Notes under the pieces: generated by a model
Database searches by the model: none
What the model was told of the DNA's origin: nothing
What the model saw: the letters and a program-made list of their open reading frames with translations, nothing else
Shown here: piece after piece, positions 1 through 6,398 of the stretch
How positions within the stretch are numbered: the first letter of the stretch is position 1
How the letters are laid out: the number at the start of each line of letters is the position of its first letter
Source: Sphaerochaeta sp.
Lineage (GTDB): Bacteria; Spirochaetota; Spirochaetia; Sphaerochaetales; Sphaerochaetaceae
Assembly (NCBI GenBank): GCA_023228445.1
Contig: JALOBD010000006.1
Coordinates: 1 to 30,998 of the forward strand
Length of the DNA: 30,998 nucleotides
Direction: 5' to 3'
Program-made: the position numbers and the translations under genes

Positions 1-197
1 CGACGGCACAGCGGTACAAGGCCAGGACGACCGTGGAGCGGACAAACAGCGAGCTCAAGGACGGATTTTTGCCCGTGAAGCTGTACCGCAAGGGGGAGAA
101 CGCACGCTACGACATCTCCCTGGGCGTCCTGCTGACCACCATCAAGAAGGTGCTCGCGGTGGTGGCCATGATGCAGGAGCAGCGACAGGCAGCCTGA
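1..197 (+). CDS. C-terminal fragment of an IS transposase (DDE type), cut by window edge
   Basis: An open frame enters from the left edge and stops at TGA 195-197, giving about 64 residues. It contains RTTVERTNSELKD, which resembles the stretch around the final acidic residue of DDE transposases of the IS1182/IS5-like type (R-x-x-VER-x-NS-x-LK), followed by a helical, basic tail ending KVLAVVAMMQEQRQAA. In the family this Glu is the third catalytic acid and the protein cuts and joins transposon ends. The rest of the gene lies outside the window, so I cannot say whether it is intact or which IS family it belongs to. I could not identify the terminal inverted repeat in the downstream bases. The assignment to a DDE transposase is fairly safe; the family name is a guess. 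Confidence 0.65.
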   Translation, partial: TAQRYKARTTVERTNSELKDGFLPVKLYRKGENARYDISLGVLLTTIKKVLAVVAMMQEQRQAA

Positions 198-402
198 GAT
201 AGAGCGGAAACCAGCACGAAATCATGACCTCCCCATGGATGGGAGTCGGTCTCTCGCGCCCTCAGGAAGAGTGGGCCGATGGTTTCTTGCTCAATTGATT
301 GCCTGGATGACGGGGGACACTCGCTTGATACCAAGGATTCTATAGGATTGCATATTCATGCTCATGTTTTTGCATATTTATAGACCGACTCGGGCTTTTT
401 GA

Positions 403-546
403 AACCGCCTCTACAAGGATGGTAATTTTATACATGCACTGAAGGGAACCGTCTCTGTATGGACCATTGCGGTAGGCTCTGTGAATGAAGATGATGTGTT
501 CGTGCATGTTCTTGAAGATACGTTTGAATATACCGTTCAAATCTAG
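403..546 (+). pseudogene. Possible degraded ORF fragment
   Basis: After the TGA at 400-402 the plus-strand frame is open to TAG 544-546 and encodes about 47 residues (begins NRLYKDGNFIHAL, ends EDTFEYTVQI). The residue mix looks like real protein: an alternating strand pattern and acidic turns. There is no start codon with a ribosome-binding site. The neighbouring frame just upstream (about 359-420) is also open and reads DRLGLFETAS, so a frameshift near 400-420 could join the two. I do not recognise the family. It may be the tail of a gene broken by the insertion sequence at the left edge, or simply chance. Confidence 0.2.
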
Positions 547-554
547 ATAAAGAT

Positions 555-579
555 GGCCGCCCCTCATGTTGGGGCAGCC
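555..579 (-). terminator. Rho-independent terminator of dps
   Basis: Inverted repeat GGCCGCCCC (555-563) and GGGGCAGCC (571-579) with a 7-base loop and one mismatch. Read on the minus strand it follows the dps stop by about 20 bases and is followed by a T-rich run (ATCTTTATCT). Confidence 0.6.
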
Positions 580-599
580 TCATGCGCGAGTGTCGTGCT

Positions 600-1034
600 T
601 CAGCGCATCATCGCCTCGACGAACCAGAGGTTCTTGCTGTAGAAGGCGACGTAATCCTCGAACATCCCTACCGTCTCAAAGTCACCGGCCTCGTCGGCAC
701 TGTTGCGGATCTCGGTGGCGAGGTCGCGCATCGCAGCGAGGTCACCCTTGACCAGGTCAAGCGACTCCTTGGACGAGAAGTCCTTTGCCGCGACCTCGGC
801 GATGGTGGCCCGCTCCAGGTACTCCTTCGTCGTTGAAAGTGGCATCACACCCTTGGCTTTCAAGAGTTCGGCCACCGCGTCGAAGTCCTCGAAGATCTGG
901 TCGTAGAGCTCCTCGGTGAAGGTGTGGATCCGCAGGAACTGACTGCCCACCACATTCCAGTGGACGTTGTGCAGCTTCACGAAGAGCACGTTGAGGTTGG
1001 CCAGATACGTCTGTACGAGATCAAAATGTTTCAT
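600..1034 (-). CDS. dps: Dps/ferritin-like DNA-binding protein
   Basis: This 144-residue protein has the length and pattern of the Dps family. These are ferritin-like dodecamers that oxidise Fe(II) with peroxide, store the iron and protect DNA under starvation or oxidative stress in the cytoplasm. Visible family features are the first-helix motif LHNVHWNVVG (residues about 21-30), which carries the ferroxidase His of one subunit, and the second-helix motif HTFTEELYDQIFEDFD, which carries the Asp/Glu ligands of the partner subunit. The C-terminal helix (about 120-144) ends KNLWFVEAMMR. The ATG at 1034 is preceded by GGAGG at good spacing. There is no lysine-rich N-terminal tail, so direct DNA binding is uncertain. 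The gene is monocistronic, with an extended -10 promoter upstream and a hairpin terminator downstream. Confidence 0.88.
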   Translation of the reverse strand: MKHFDLVQTYLANLNVLFVKLHNVHWNVVGSQFLRIHTFTEELYDQIFEDFDAVAELLKAKGVMPLSTTKEYLERATIAEVAAKDFSSKESLDLVKGDLAAMRDLATEIRNSADEAGDFETVGMFEDYVAFYSKNLWFVEAMMR

Positions 1035-1059
1035 ATATATCCTCCGTTGTAACGTTCTT

Positions 1060-1068
1060 ACTATACCA
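1060..1068 (-). promoter_or_regulatory. Extended -10 promoter of dps
   Basis: On the minus strand TGGTATAGT (TG-N plus -10 TATAGT) lies about 25 bases before the dps start. No good -35 is visible at 17 bases, as is usual for extended -10 promoters. No regulator site could be assigned. Confidence 0.4.
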
Positions 1069-1121
1069 TACTCAAATTACGTCATGGCGGAAAGAGCAGG
1101 AAGGTTGCCAACAGTCATGAT

Positions 1122-2213
1122 TCAATCCAGGGCCTTGAAGTTGTAGAGTGGCTGTATGTGGTCGACGACCTCGACCGTCGCCCCGATATGCTGCAACAGC
1201 TGTCCAAGTGGCTTGTAGGCAAGCGGACTCTCATCGAGGGTTGCCTTGCCCACACTGGTGGTGTGGATGCCCTTCATCATGGTGCGAAACTGCTTCAAGT
1301 CCAGCACCCGCTTCGCCTCCCGCCGACTCATCAACCGCCCTGCCCCATGAGGAGCCGACCAGTTCCACTGTGCGTTTCCCTTGCCGATGCACAGCAGCGA
1401 ACCGTCGCGCATATTCAGTGGGATGATGAGCCGTTCCCCCTCCCTGGCCGAGACGGCTCCCTTGCGCAAGATCATTGAGTCGGTGTCGATGTAGTTGTGG
1501 ATTGTAGAGAAGCGATCGACGGCGGTGAGGCCGAGACCTTCGAGGATTGCGTCTGCGATCGCCTTGCGGTTGAGGTCGGCATAGCGCTGCATGATCTGCA
1601 TATCGTGCAGATACGCGTCGAAGTGAGCCCCCTCCAGATGCGCCAAGGGGTCGCGTGTACCCTGTTGTGCTGCCTTTTGGTAGTGGGTGGCCACCTGCAG
1701 GCCGATGTGCCGGCTACCGGAGTGGACGACCAGGTAGCGGTGGGAATCCTCATCGACGTTGAGCTCGATGAAGTGGTTGCCGCCGCCCAGCGTACCGATG
1801 CTCAGCCGCCCGCGCCCAAGGTCGAGCGAACCCTTGGCCAACAGTGCCTCGAGGTCGATGAGGTCGTTGTAGGGGTGTGGGTGTTGGCGCACCTTGAAGC
1901 CGGCGGGGATGGCGCGATGGATGAAGGCGTCGAGGGCTTTCAGGTCGATGGCAGTATCACTGAGGCGGACCACCTCGAGGCCACAGCCGATATCCACCCC
2001 CACGAGGTTGGGCACGACGGTGTCGGTGATGGTCATCGTCGTTCCGATGACACAGCCGGCCCCGCTGTGCACATCCGTCATGATGCGGATGGCACTCCCT
2101 TTGACGAACGGGCGGGAGAGCAGATCCTTGATTTGGTCGATGGCTCCTTGGTCGACATCGCCTGCGTTTGCGTAGACGACGGCATCGTTGTAAAATCCCT
2201 TGATGGTGAACAT
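1122..2213 (-). CDS. rtcB: RtcB-family RNA-splicing ligase
   Basis: The 363-residue product matches the RtcB family. These are GTP- and Mn(II)-dependent ligases that join a 2',3'-cyclic phosphate or 3'-phosphate RNA end to a 5'-OH end in RNA repair. Conserved elements in order: DVHSGAGCVIG (Asp47, His49), VGVDIGCG (metal ligand Cys77), GTLGGGNHFIEL (His147), HSGSRH (His164), STIHNY (His239) and SAPHGAGR, whose His289 corresponds to the guanylylated histidine. It is shorter than E. coli RtcB (408), as in the RtcB2-like group. I chose the ATG at 2213 because AAGGAGGGGCG stands in front of it and because a strong promoter lies at 2251-2279. Longer readings of the frame would start upstream of that promoter. 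No archease or RtcA gene is adjacent. Confidence 0.9.
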   Translation of the reverse strand: MFTIKGFYNDAVVYANAGDVDQGAIDQIKDLLSRPFVKGSAIRIMTDVHSGAGCVIGTTMTITDTVVPNLVGVDIGCGLEVVRLSDTAIDLKALDAFIHRAIPAGFKVRQHPHPYNDLIDLEALLAKGSLDLGRGRLSIGTLGGGNHFIELNVDEDSHRYLVVHSGSRHIGLQVATHYQKAAQQGTRDPLAHLEGAHFDAYLHDMQIMQRYADLNRKAIADAILEGLGLTAVDRFSTIHNYIDTDSMILRKGAVSAREGERLIIPLNMRDGSLLCIGKGNAQWNWSAPHGAGRLMSRREAKRVLDLKQFRTMMKGIHTTSVGKATLDESPLAYKPLGQLLQHIGATVEVVDHIQPLYNFKALD

Positions 2214-2250
2214 CGCCCCTCCTTCGGCCCATGGATGTGCATCGTCTTTT

Positions 2251-2279
2251 ATTATATGAAAATATAAGCAATCCCTCAA
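2251..2279 (-). promoter_or_regulatory. Sigma-70 type promoter of rtcB
   Basis: On the minus strand -35 TTGAGG (2279-2274), a 17-base spacer and a consensus -10 TATAAT (2256-2251). Transcription would start near 2244, leaving a leader of about 30 bases before the ATG at 2213. Confidence 0.7.
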
Positions 2280-2373
2280 GACTGGCTGGATTTATCCCAC
2301 TGCGCCGATGCACAGCGAATGTGAAAATTGTATGAGTTTTTCCCATTCCGTGTACGACAAACGTGTCATCCCG

Positions 2374-2408
2374 TGGTACACTTGCTCAGAGAGCACACCG
2401 GTGCACTC
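2374..2408 (+). promoter_or_regulatory. Probable promoter and leader hairpin of the P-II/DUF1538 pair
   Basis: TGGTACACT (2374-2382) is an extended -10 with a weak -35 (ACGACA, 18-base spacer). It is followed by a small inverted repeat, GAGAGCAC (2389-2396) and GTGCACTC (2401-2408), with one mismatch, at or just after the expected transcription start. The hairpin may be an operator or a leader structure; nothing more can be said. Confidence 0.35.
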
Positions 2409-2433
2409 ATCCCAGCCAAGAGAGAGGATATCC

Positions 2434-3069
2434 ATGACAGACGCCATTTTCTTCACCATCGTCGAGCGCGGCAAAGCCAATAAAATCCTCGAACAAGCCC
2501 AGAGGATGGGGGCTCAAAGCGGGACGATCGTGCTCGGTCACGGTACATCCCGCTCGCGCTTTCGGGCAACCAGATACCTCGGCCAACGCGCAAAGGAGAT
2601 CCTGATGATCAGCGCCGAAGAGGAGATGGCAAGCCGCTTCCATGCAATGGTGAGCTCCTCCTTCGCGCTGACCAAACGCCACCGGGGCGTCGCTTTCACC
2701 ATCCCGTTCAGTGAGGGAGGGTGGAGCGAGACGACATTTGCAGAGTCAGCGTGGCGCCTGATCATCACCATCGTGGATCGGGGCCAGGGCGAGGCGTGCA
2801 TCAAGAGTGCCCGCGCCGGAGGGGCCAAAGGGGGAACGGTGATCGGCGGCAGGGGGGCGGGCATCCCCGCCCACTACTACGTCGACCTTGAGATCGAACC
2901 GCAGAAGGAGATCGTCCTGGTCCTCACCCCCACAGCCAAGTGTGAGCAGATCAAGGGGCAGATCATCGCAGACCTGGACTTGCAGAAACCTGGCGGGGGG
3001 ATGCTCCTGGTCCTCTCAGTGACCGAGACCACCGGTCTTGTCGAGAACCTCGGGCGGGACAAGCGATGA
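2434..3069 (+). CDS. Soluble protein with two tandem P-II-like domains
   Basis: This 211-residue protein is two copies of a P-II (GlnB-like) fold module. Copy one (about 3-95) carries the pattern IVERGKANKIL..AQRMGAQSGTIVLGHGT. Copy two (about 110-205) carries IVDRGQGEACIKSARAGGAKGGTVIGGRGAG. The hydrophobic opening strand, the small-residue GG-T loop and the closing EIVLVL strand are typical of the P-II superfamily branch annotated as nitrogen regulator next to DUF1538 genes. P-II proteins sense nucleotides and metabolites and usually control a membrane transporter or an enzyme. The classical GlnB T-loop tyrosine region is not apparent. The ATG at 2434 follows GAGAGG. The stop overlaps the next start (ATGA, 3066-3069), so translation is coupled with the membrane protein, its likely target. 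The ligand is unknown. Confidence 0.75.
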   Translation: MTDAIFFTIVERGKANKILEQAQRMGAQSGTIVLGHGTSRSRFRATRYLGQRAKEILMISAEEEMASRFHAMVSSSFALTKRHRGVAFTIPFSEGGWSETTFAESAWRLIITIVDRGQGEACIKSARAGGAKGGTVIGGRGAGIPAHYYVDLEIEPQKEIVLVLTPTAKCEQIKGQIIADLDLQKPGGGMLLVLSVTETTGLVENLGRDKR

Positions 3070-4895
3070 AAGTACTACTGGACAAAGGCCAAGAGGTCAT
3101 CAGGACGTTGCTCCCGGTTGTCGTGTTGGTGGTACTGCTCACCCTGACCATCGTCGATGTCGAAGGCGATATCTTCGCCCGCTTCATGATCGGGTCTGTC
3201 ATGCTCCTGGTCGGCCTCTCGGTCTTCCTCTGGGGCATCGACCTCTCTATGAACGCAATCGGTGAGTTGATGGCCGGCGAGCTGGCGACATCGAAGCACC
3301 TCTTCAAGATCCTCGCACTCGGCTTCCTGTTGGGATTTCTGATCACCGTCGCCGAGCCCGACCTGTTGATCCTCGGCTCCCAGATCGAGATGGCCTCAGG
3401 CCATACGATGGGCGCCACCTTCATCGTCTACGTGGTGTCGACGGGCGTGGGGCTCACCGTCGCCTTCGGTCTCTTGCGCCTGCTCAAGGGCACGATGCGC
3501 TTCAATACCTTCATGGCCATCATCTACGTCATCATCTTCATCCTCGCGATCTTCGTCTCCGAGGAGTTTTTGGCCATCTCCGTCGATGCCTCAGGGGCGA
3601 CCACCGGAGCACTGACCACCCCCTTCGCCCTCGCCCTGACCCTCGGCTTGGCATCGCTGAAGGGCGGAAAGTACGCCGAGGAGAACGCGTTCGGCCTGGT
3701 AGGCGTGATGAGTGCCGGCCCGATCCTCGCCATCCTCTCCATGTCGATCATCACCGGCCAGGAGCACATCCACAGCGCCCCTGATGCCTTCATCCCCGCA
3801 ACCGGAGTCATCGCCCCGATCCTCAGGACGTTGCCGATCACATTCAAGGAGTCGCTCTTGGCGCTCACCCCGATCGCGATGCTCTTCTTCATCTTCAATA
3901 TCGCGAAGTTCAAGATCACCAAGGCCCGTCTGCTCTCCGTCATCGGCGGCCTGCTGTTGACGCTCAGCGGCCTGGTCCTCTTCCTCACTGGCGTGCACTC
4001 GGGCTTTTTGGACATGGGACGGGTAATCGGGATGCAGGTGGCCGGCTTCGACCAGCGGATCTTGATCTTGGTGGGCTTCTTGCTCGGCATGATCGTCGTC
4101 CTGATGGAGCCGGCGGTCCATGTGCTCGGCGAGCAGATCGAGGAGGTCACCGCCGGGCACATCCCCATACGCCTGATCCGGATCACCCTCAGCGGTGCGG
4201 TGGCCATCGCCATCGCCCTCTCGATGGTACGCATCGTCTTTCCTGCCGTCCAGCTCTGGTACTTCCTCATCCCCGGCTTCATCGCCGCGGTGATCTTCTC
4301 CTTCTTCAGCGACCCCGTCTTCGTCGGCATCGCCTACGATGCAGGGGGCGTGGCATCGGGACCGATGACCGCGACGTTCGTGCTCGCCTTCGCCCAAGGG
4401 GCGGCCAGCATGATCCCGACCGCCGATGTGATGCGCGACGGTTTCGGTGTCATCGCGATGGTCGCCATGGCCCCGGTCCTCTCGCTCAACCTCCTGGGCA
4501 CGTACTTTGCCCACAAGCAGCGCCGGATCGCCAAGCGTGCGCCCGCTGCTGCCGTCGAGCGCGATTATCCGTCGGTTGTCACCAACTCCCAGGTCTGTCT
4601 CCTGGTCGACGTCAGCCGCGGTTTGGCCGATGAGGTGGTGGCCCTCGCCCGCAGTGCAGGGGCGACGGGAGCTACGATCCTCCATGGTCGGGGAGGTTCG
4701 GCCGAAGAGATCGTCAAGATTCCGTTGATCGGCGTCGAAGTCCTGCCTGAACGGGAGATGGTCCTTCTGATCACCGACCAGCAGAGTGCCAGCGCAGTAG
4801 CCTCACTCCTCTCACAGACCACGACCCTCGATGCCCGGATCTTCGGAACCCCGGCCGAGGCGATGGTCAAAGAGCTGCCGCCCAACAACGCCTGA
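3066..4895 (+). CDS. DUF1538 integral membrane protein with C-terminal P-II-like domain
   Basis: The 609-residue protein has a membrane part (about 12-480) and a soluble tail (about 505-600). The membrane part is an internal duplication. VAEPDLLILGSQIE..SGH (95-113) is echoed by LMEPAVHVLGEQIE..AGH (about 346-365). TTGALTTPFALALTLGLAS (179-197) is echoed by ASGPMTATFVLAFAQGAAS (430-448), an offset of about 250 residues. This is the two-repeat DUF1538 architecture, a predicted transporter of unknown substrate with about six helices per half. The tail (CLLVDVSRGLADEVVALAR...GATILHGRGG) is a third P-II-like module of the same kind as the two in the preceding gene. Together they suggest a transporter gated by P-II-type sensors, with one sensor built in. 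This is inference from domain layout; the family has no established function that I know of. Confidence 0.8.
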   Translation: MKVLLDKGQEVIRTLLPVVVLVVLLTLTIVDVEGDIFARFMIGSVMLLVGLSVFLWGIDLSMNAIGELMAGELATSKHLFKILALGFLLGFLITVAEPDLLILGSQIEMASGHTMGATFIVYVVSTGVGLTVAFGLLRLLKGTMRFNTFMAIIYVIIFILAIFVSEEFLAISVDASGATTGALTTPFALALTLGLASLKGGKYAEENAFGLVGVMSAGPILAILSMSIITGQEHIHSAPDAFIPATGVIAPILRTLPITFKESLLALTPIAMLFFIFNIAKFKITKARLLSVIGGLLLTLSGLVLFLTGVHSGFLDMGRVIGMQVAGFDQRILILVGFLLGMIVVLMEPAVHVLGEQIEEVTAGHIPIRLIRITLSGAVAIAIALSMVRIVFPAVQLWYFLIPGFIAAVIFSFFSDPVFVGIAYDAGGVASGPMTATFVLAFAQGAASMIPTADVMRDGFGVIAMVAMAPVLSLNLLGTYFAHKQRRIAKRAPAAAVERDYPSVVTNSQVCLLVDVSRGLADEVVALARSAGATGATILHGRGGSAEEIVKIPLIGVEVLPEREMVLLITDQQSASAVASLLSQTTTLDARIFGTPAEAMVKELPPNNA

Positions 4896-4925
4896 TGTGC
4901 CCGAGCCCCTCTATCGAACAGGTGA

Positions 4926-4941
4926 GCCGCCATCAGGCGGC
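4926..4941. terminator. Hairpin between convergent DUF1538 and kdgF-like genes
   Basis: Perfect inverted repeat GCCGCC-ATCA-GGCGGC, located between two convergent stop codons. There is no clear T-tract on either strand, so it is a weak or bidirectional terminator at best. Confidence 0.4.
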
Positions 4942-4948
4942 CCATGTG

Positions 4949-5284
4949 TCATGCGATGAAGTCTTGTCTCATCGGGGTGAAGAAGTCCAAGAGGACCCCT
5001 GCCTCGAGGCAGAGAGCGCCATGGACGACATCGGGTTCCTTGTAGAGCGAATCACCGCTCTTGACGATTTTCTTGATTCCATTGACCTCGAACTCGAATG
5101 AGCCGCTGACGATGTAGGTGATCTGCTGGTGGGGGTGGCTGTGCAACGAGCCGACTGCTCCCTTCTCGAAGTGTAACTCACAGAGCATCAAATCGTCATT
5201 GTATGCAAGGACCTTGCGCGTCACGCCCTCCCCTGCCGGTTGCAGTACCGCAGTTTCACCGAAAACAAAGTTATCGCCTTTCAT
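4949..5284 (-). CDS. kdgF: KdgF-like cupin
   Basis: A single-domain cupin of 111 residues. The metal-binding set is seen as HSHPHQQ (His48, His50, Gln53 or Gln54) and a later VVHG (His88), on a scaffold close to KdgF: RKVLAYNDDLMLCELHFEKGA near residues 23-43 and the ending FTPMRQDFI. KdgF converts 4,5-unsaturated uronates from pectin or alginate breakdown to linear keturonates. Whether this copy does so is uncertain, because no pectin or alginate genes lie nearby and small cupins vary in substrate. The ATG at 5284 is preceded by GGAGAAGG. A longer frame starts at 5329, but that codon has no ribosome-binding site. The gene has its own promoter overlapping the end of the upstream gene and ends convergent with the DUF1538 gene. 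Confidence 0.7.
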   Translation of the reverse strand: MKGDNFVFGETAVLQPAGEGVTRKVLAYNDDLMLCELHFEKGAVGSLHSHPHQQITYIVSGSFEFEVNGIKKIVKSGDSLYKEPDVVHGALCLEAGVLLDFFTPMRQDFIA

Positions 5285-5313
5285 TCTTACCTTCTCCTCG
5301 TATTGCTTTCGCC

Positions 5314-5342
5314 AGTCTAGCCAAAACAAAAGGGTCCTACAA
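5314..5342 (-). promoter_or_regulatory. Promoter of the kdgF-like gene
   Basis: On the minus strand -35 TTGTAG (5342-5337, overlapping the stop codon of the upstream gene), a 17-base spacer and -10 TAGACT (5319-5314). Confidence 0.5.
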
Positions 5343-5846
5343 GTAGATATCGAAGCCCAAGAGGCTCCAGCTCACCGCCCAGCTGTTGTCCACCACGTCG
5401 TAGAGCACCGTGAAGGAGAGGGCGCGCTCACGACGTCCGTAGTAGCTGCCCCCGAGGGTGAAGGGGATGATCCGCAGCGCCAGCGCGTGGACCGCCTGCT
5501 CGTTTCGATGGTCCCAGCCACCGAGGTAGCCGAGGGCGACCAAGCCGTTGTAGTAGAGGGTCCCCTCCCCGCCGTTGTGGTAGAGCGGGCCGGCAAAGGG
5601 GTAGGAGATGAAGAGTGAGCCAAAAAGGTCCTGCCCAAATCTCGGGGTGAGACCGACAATGGCGTTGAGCTCGATCTCAAGGTGGGGGGTGGGGGCGATG
5701 AACGCCCCACCGCTGACATGGATGCCCTGCCCGCTGCCAACCGTGCGGGAGGCGCCCCAGGTGGAGAGGGTGATACCCATCGGAACCGCCATAAGGCTTG
5801 TCACTGCGACAGTGAGGAGCACGGCCAGCATCATCGACTTCTTCAT
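5337..5846 (-). CDS. Small exported beta-strand-rich protein (predicted outer-membrane/periplasmic)
   Basis: The 169-residue product starts with a signal peptide (MKKSMMLAVLLTVAVTSLMA, cleavage near residue 20) and continues as alternating short strands rich in Gly, Tyr and aromatic residues. There are no internal hydrophobic helices. It ends with an aromatic strand (SWSLLGFDIYL), a pattern typical of small beta-barrels such as those in spirochaete outer membranes. I chose the ATG at 5846 because AAGGAGGGAGAG precedes it. It follows its neighbour by 14 bases, and the two appear distantly related: similar length, a signal peptide, and a shared C-terminal pattern of LYD near residue 150 followed by W-AVSW/W-AWAVR. 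Function unknown. It is probably the last gene of the operon that starts with the PLD-type lipoprotein. Confidence 0.6.
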   Translation of the reverse strand: MKKSMMLAVLLTVAVTSLMAVPMGITLSTWGASRTVGSGQGIHVSGGAFIAPTPHLEIELNAIVGLTPRFGQDLFGSLFISYPFAGPLYHNGGEGTLYYNGLVALGYLGGWDHRNEQAVHALALRIIPFTLGGSYYGRRERALSFTVLYDVVDNSWAVSWSLLGFDIYL

Positions 5847-5860
5847 CTCTCTCCCTCCTT

Positions 5861-6394
5861 CTAGAACAATGAGTGGCTGATCTCCAGCAGCCTGACAGCC
5901 CACGCCCATTGGTGGGTATCAAGGTCGTAGAGAACGCGGGGGGCGAGGACCGACACCGTCTTCTCCCCAAAGAAGAAGGAGAGGGGATGGACGGTCACTG
6001 AGATCGATGCAGCACAGAAGTTGGAGAGCGGGGCAAGAATCCCGGCTTGGATCGTCGGCCTCCACGCAGTGCGCCTGCGAAAGAGCGGTGAGAGGGGGTG
6101 GTCGACCCAGCCGAAGAGGTGCAACTCAAGGCTGCCCTCCACCAAGGCGCCAGGGGCGCTGCCGTAGACAGGAAGGAGCATGCCCACCGAGACGAGCGGG
6201 TTGGCCACACCCAGATCGAAGGGGGCGAGCCACAGCTGGATGCCCAGATGCTCGTCACCGGACGGCATGGCCTCTCCAGCATACCCATCGAAGGCGATGC
6301 GGTAGCCGCCGGTCCACGGGGCGGCGGCAAGGAGGAGGCAGCAACAGCAGAGGACCAGTGCGAGTGTGGTCAGGCGCTTGTACGTCGTTGTCAT
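5861..6394 (-). CDS. Small exported protein, likely paralogue of the next gene
   Basis: The 177-residue product has an N-terminal hydrophobic segment (about 9-25, LALVLCCCCLLLAAA) that should act as a signal sequence. The four-cysteine run could be read as a lipobox, but none fits it well. The remainder is a series of short hydrophobic strands (IQLWLAPFDLGVANPLVSVGMLLPVYG and on) ending VLYDLDTHQWAWAVRLLEISHSLF. This resembles the end of the protein encoded just downstream. It starts 4 bases after the stop of the PLD-type gene with only a weak ribosome-binding site, which suggests translational coupling. I do not recognise a named family. A periplasmic or outer-membrane location is inferred. 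Confidence 0.55.
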   Translation of the reverse strand: MTTTYKRLTTLALVLCCCCLLLAAAPWTGGYRIAFDGYAGEAMPSGDEHLGIQLWLAPFDLGVANPLVSVGMLLPVYGSAPGALVEGSLELHLFGWVDHPLSPLFRRRTAWRPTIQAGILAPLSNFCAASISVTVHPLSFFFGEKTVSVLAPRVLYDLDTHQWAWAVRLLEISHSLF

Positions 6395-6398
6395 GGTA

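Larger units (their letters stand above)
198..599. other. Gene-poor stretch between IS end and dps
   Basis: About 400 bases without a convincing complete gene. It holds the presumed outer end of the insertion sequence (roughly 198-340, no inverted repeat recognised), a plus-strand coding scrap ending at 546, and the dps terminator at 555-579. Base composition is clearly lower in GC between about 340 and 550 than in the neighbouring genes, which fits decayed or transferred DNA. Confidence 0.5.

Noticed and set aside
340..567. Minus-strand 75-codon open frame between the IS end and dps
   Set aside because: It would overlap the dps terminator, has no ribosome-binding site, and the plus-strand frame through the same bases looks more protein-like.
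1497..2267. Long plus-strand open frame (256 codons) across rtcB
   Set aside because: It is antisense to a clear RtcB coding region; long antisense frames are expected in GC-rich DNA. Its translation is rich in Val, Asp, Glu and Gly with no family pattern.
2350..2381. GTGTAC/GTACAC inverted repeat (2350-2355, 2376-2381) before the P-II gene
   Set aside because: The arms are only six bases and 20 bases apart; this is within chance expectation and was not listed as an operator.
3591..4685. 364-codon minus-strand open frame across the DUF1538 gene
   Set aside because: Extremely rich in Asp, Glu, His and Gly, which is what the reverse strand of a Leu/Ile/Val-rich membrane protein gives; no start signal.
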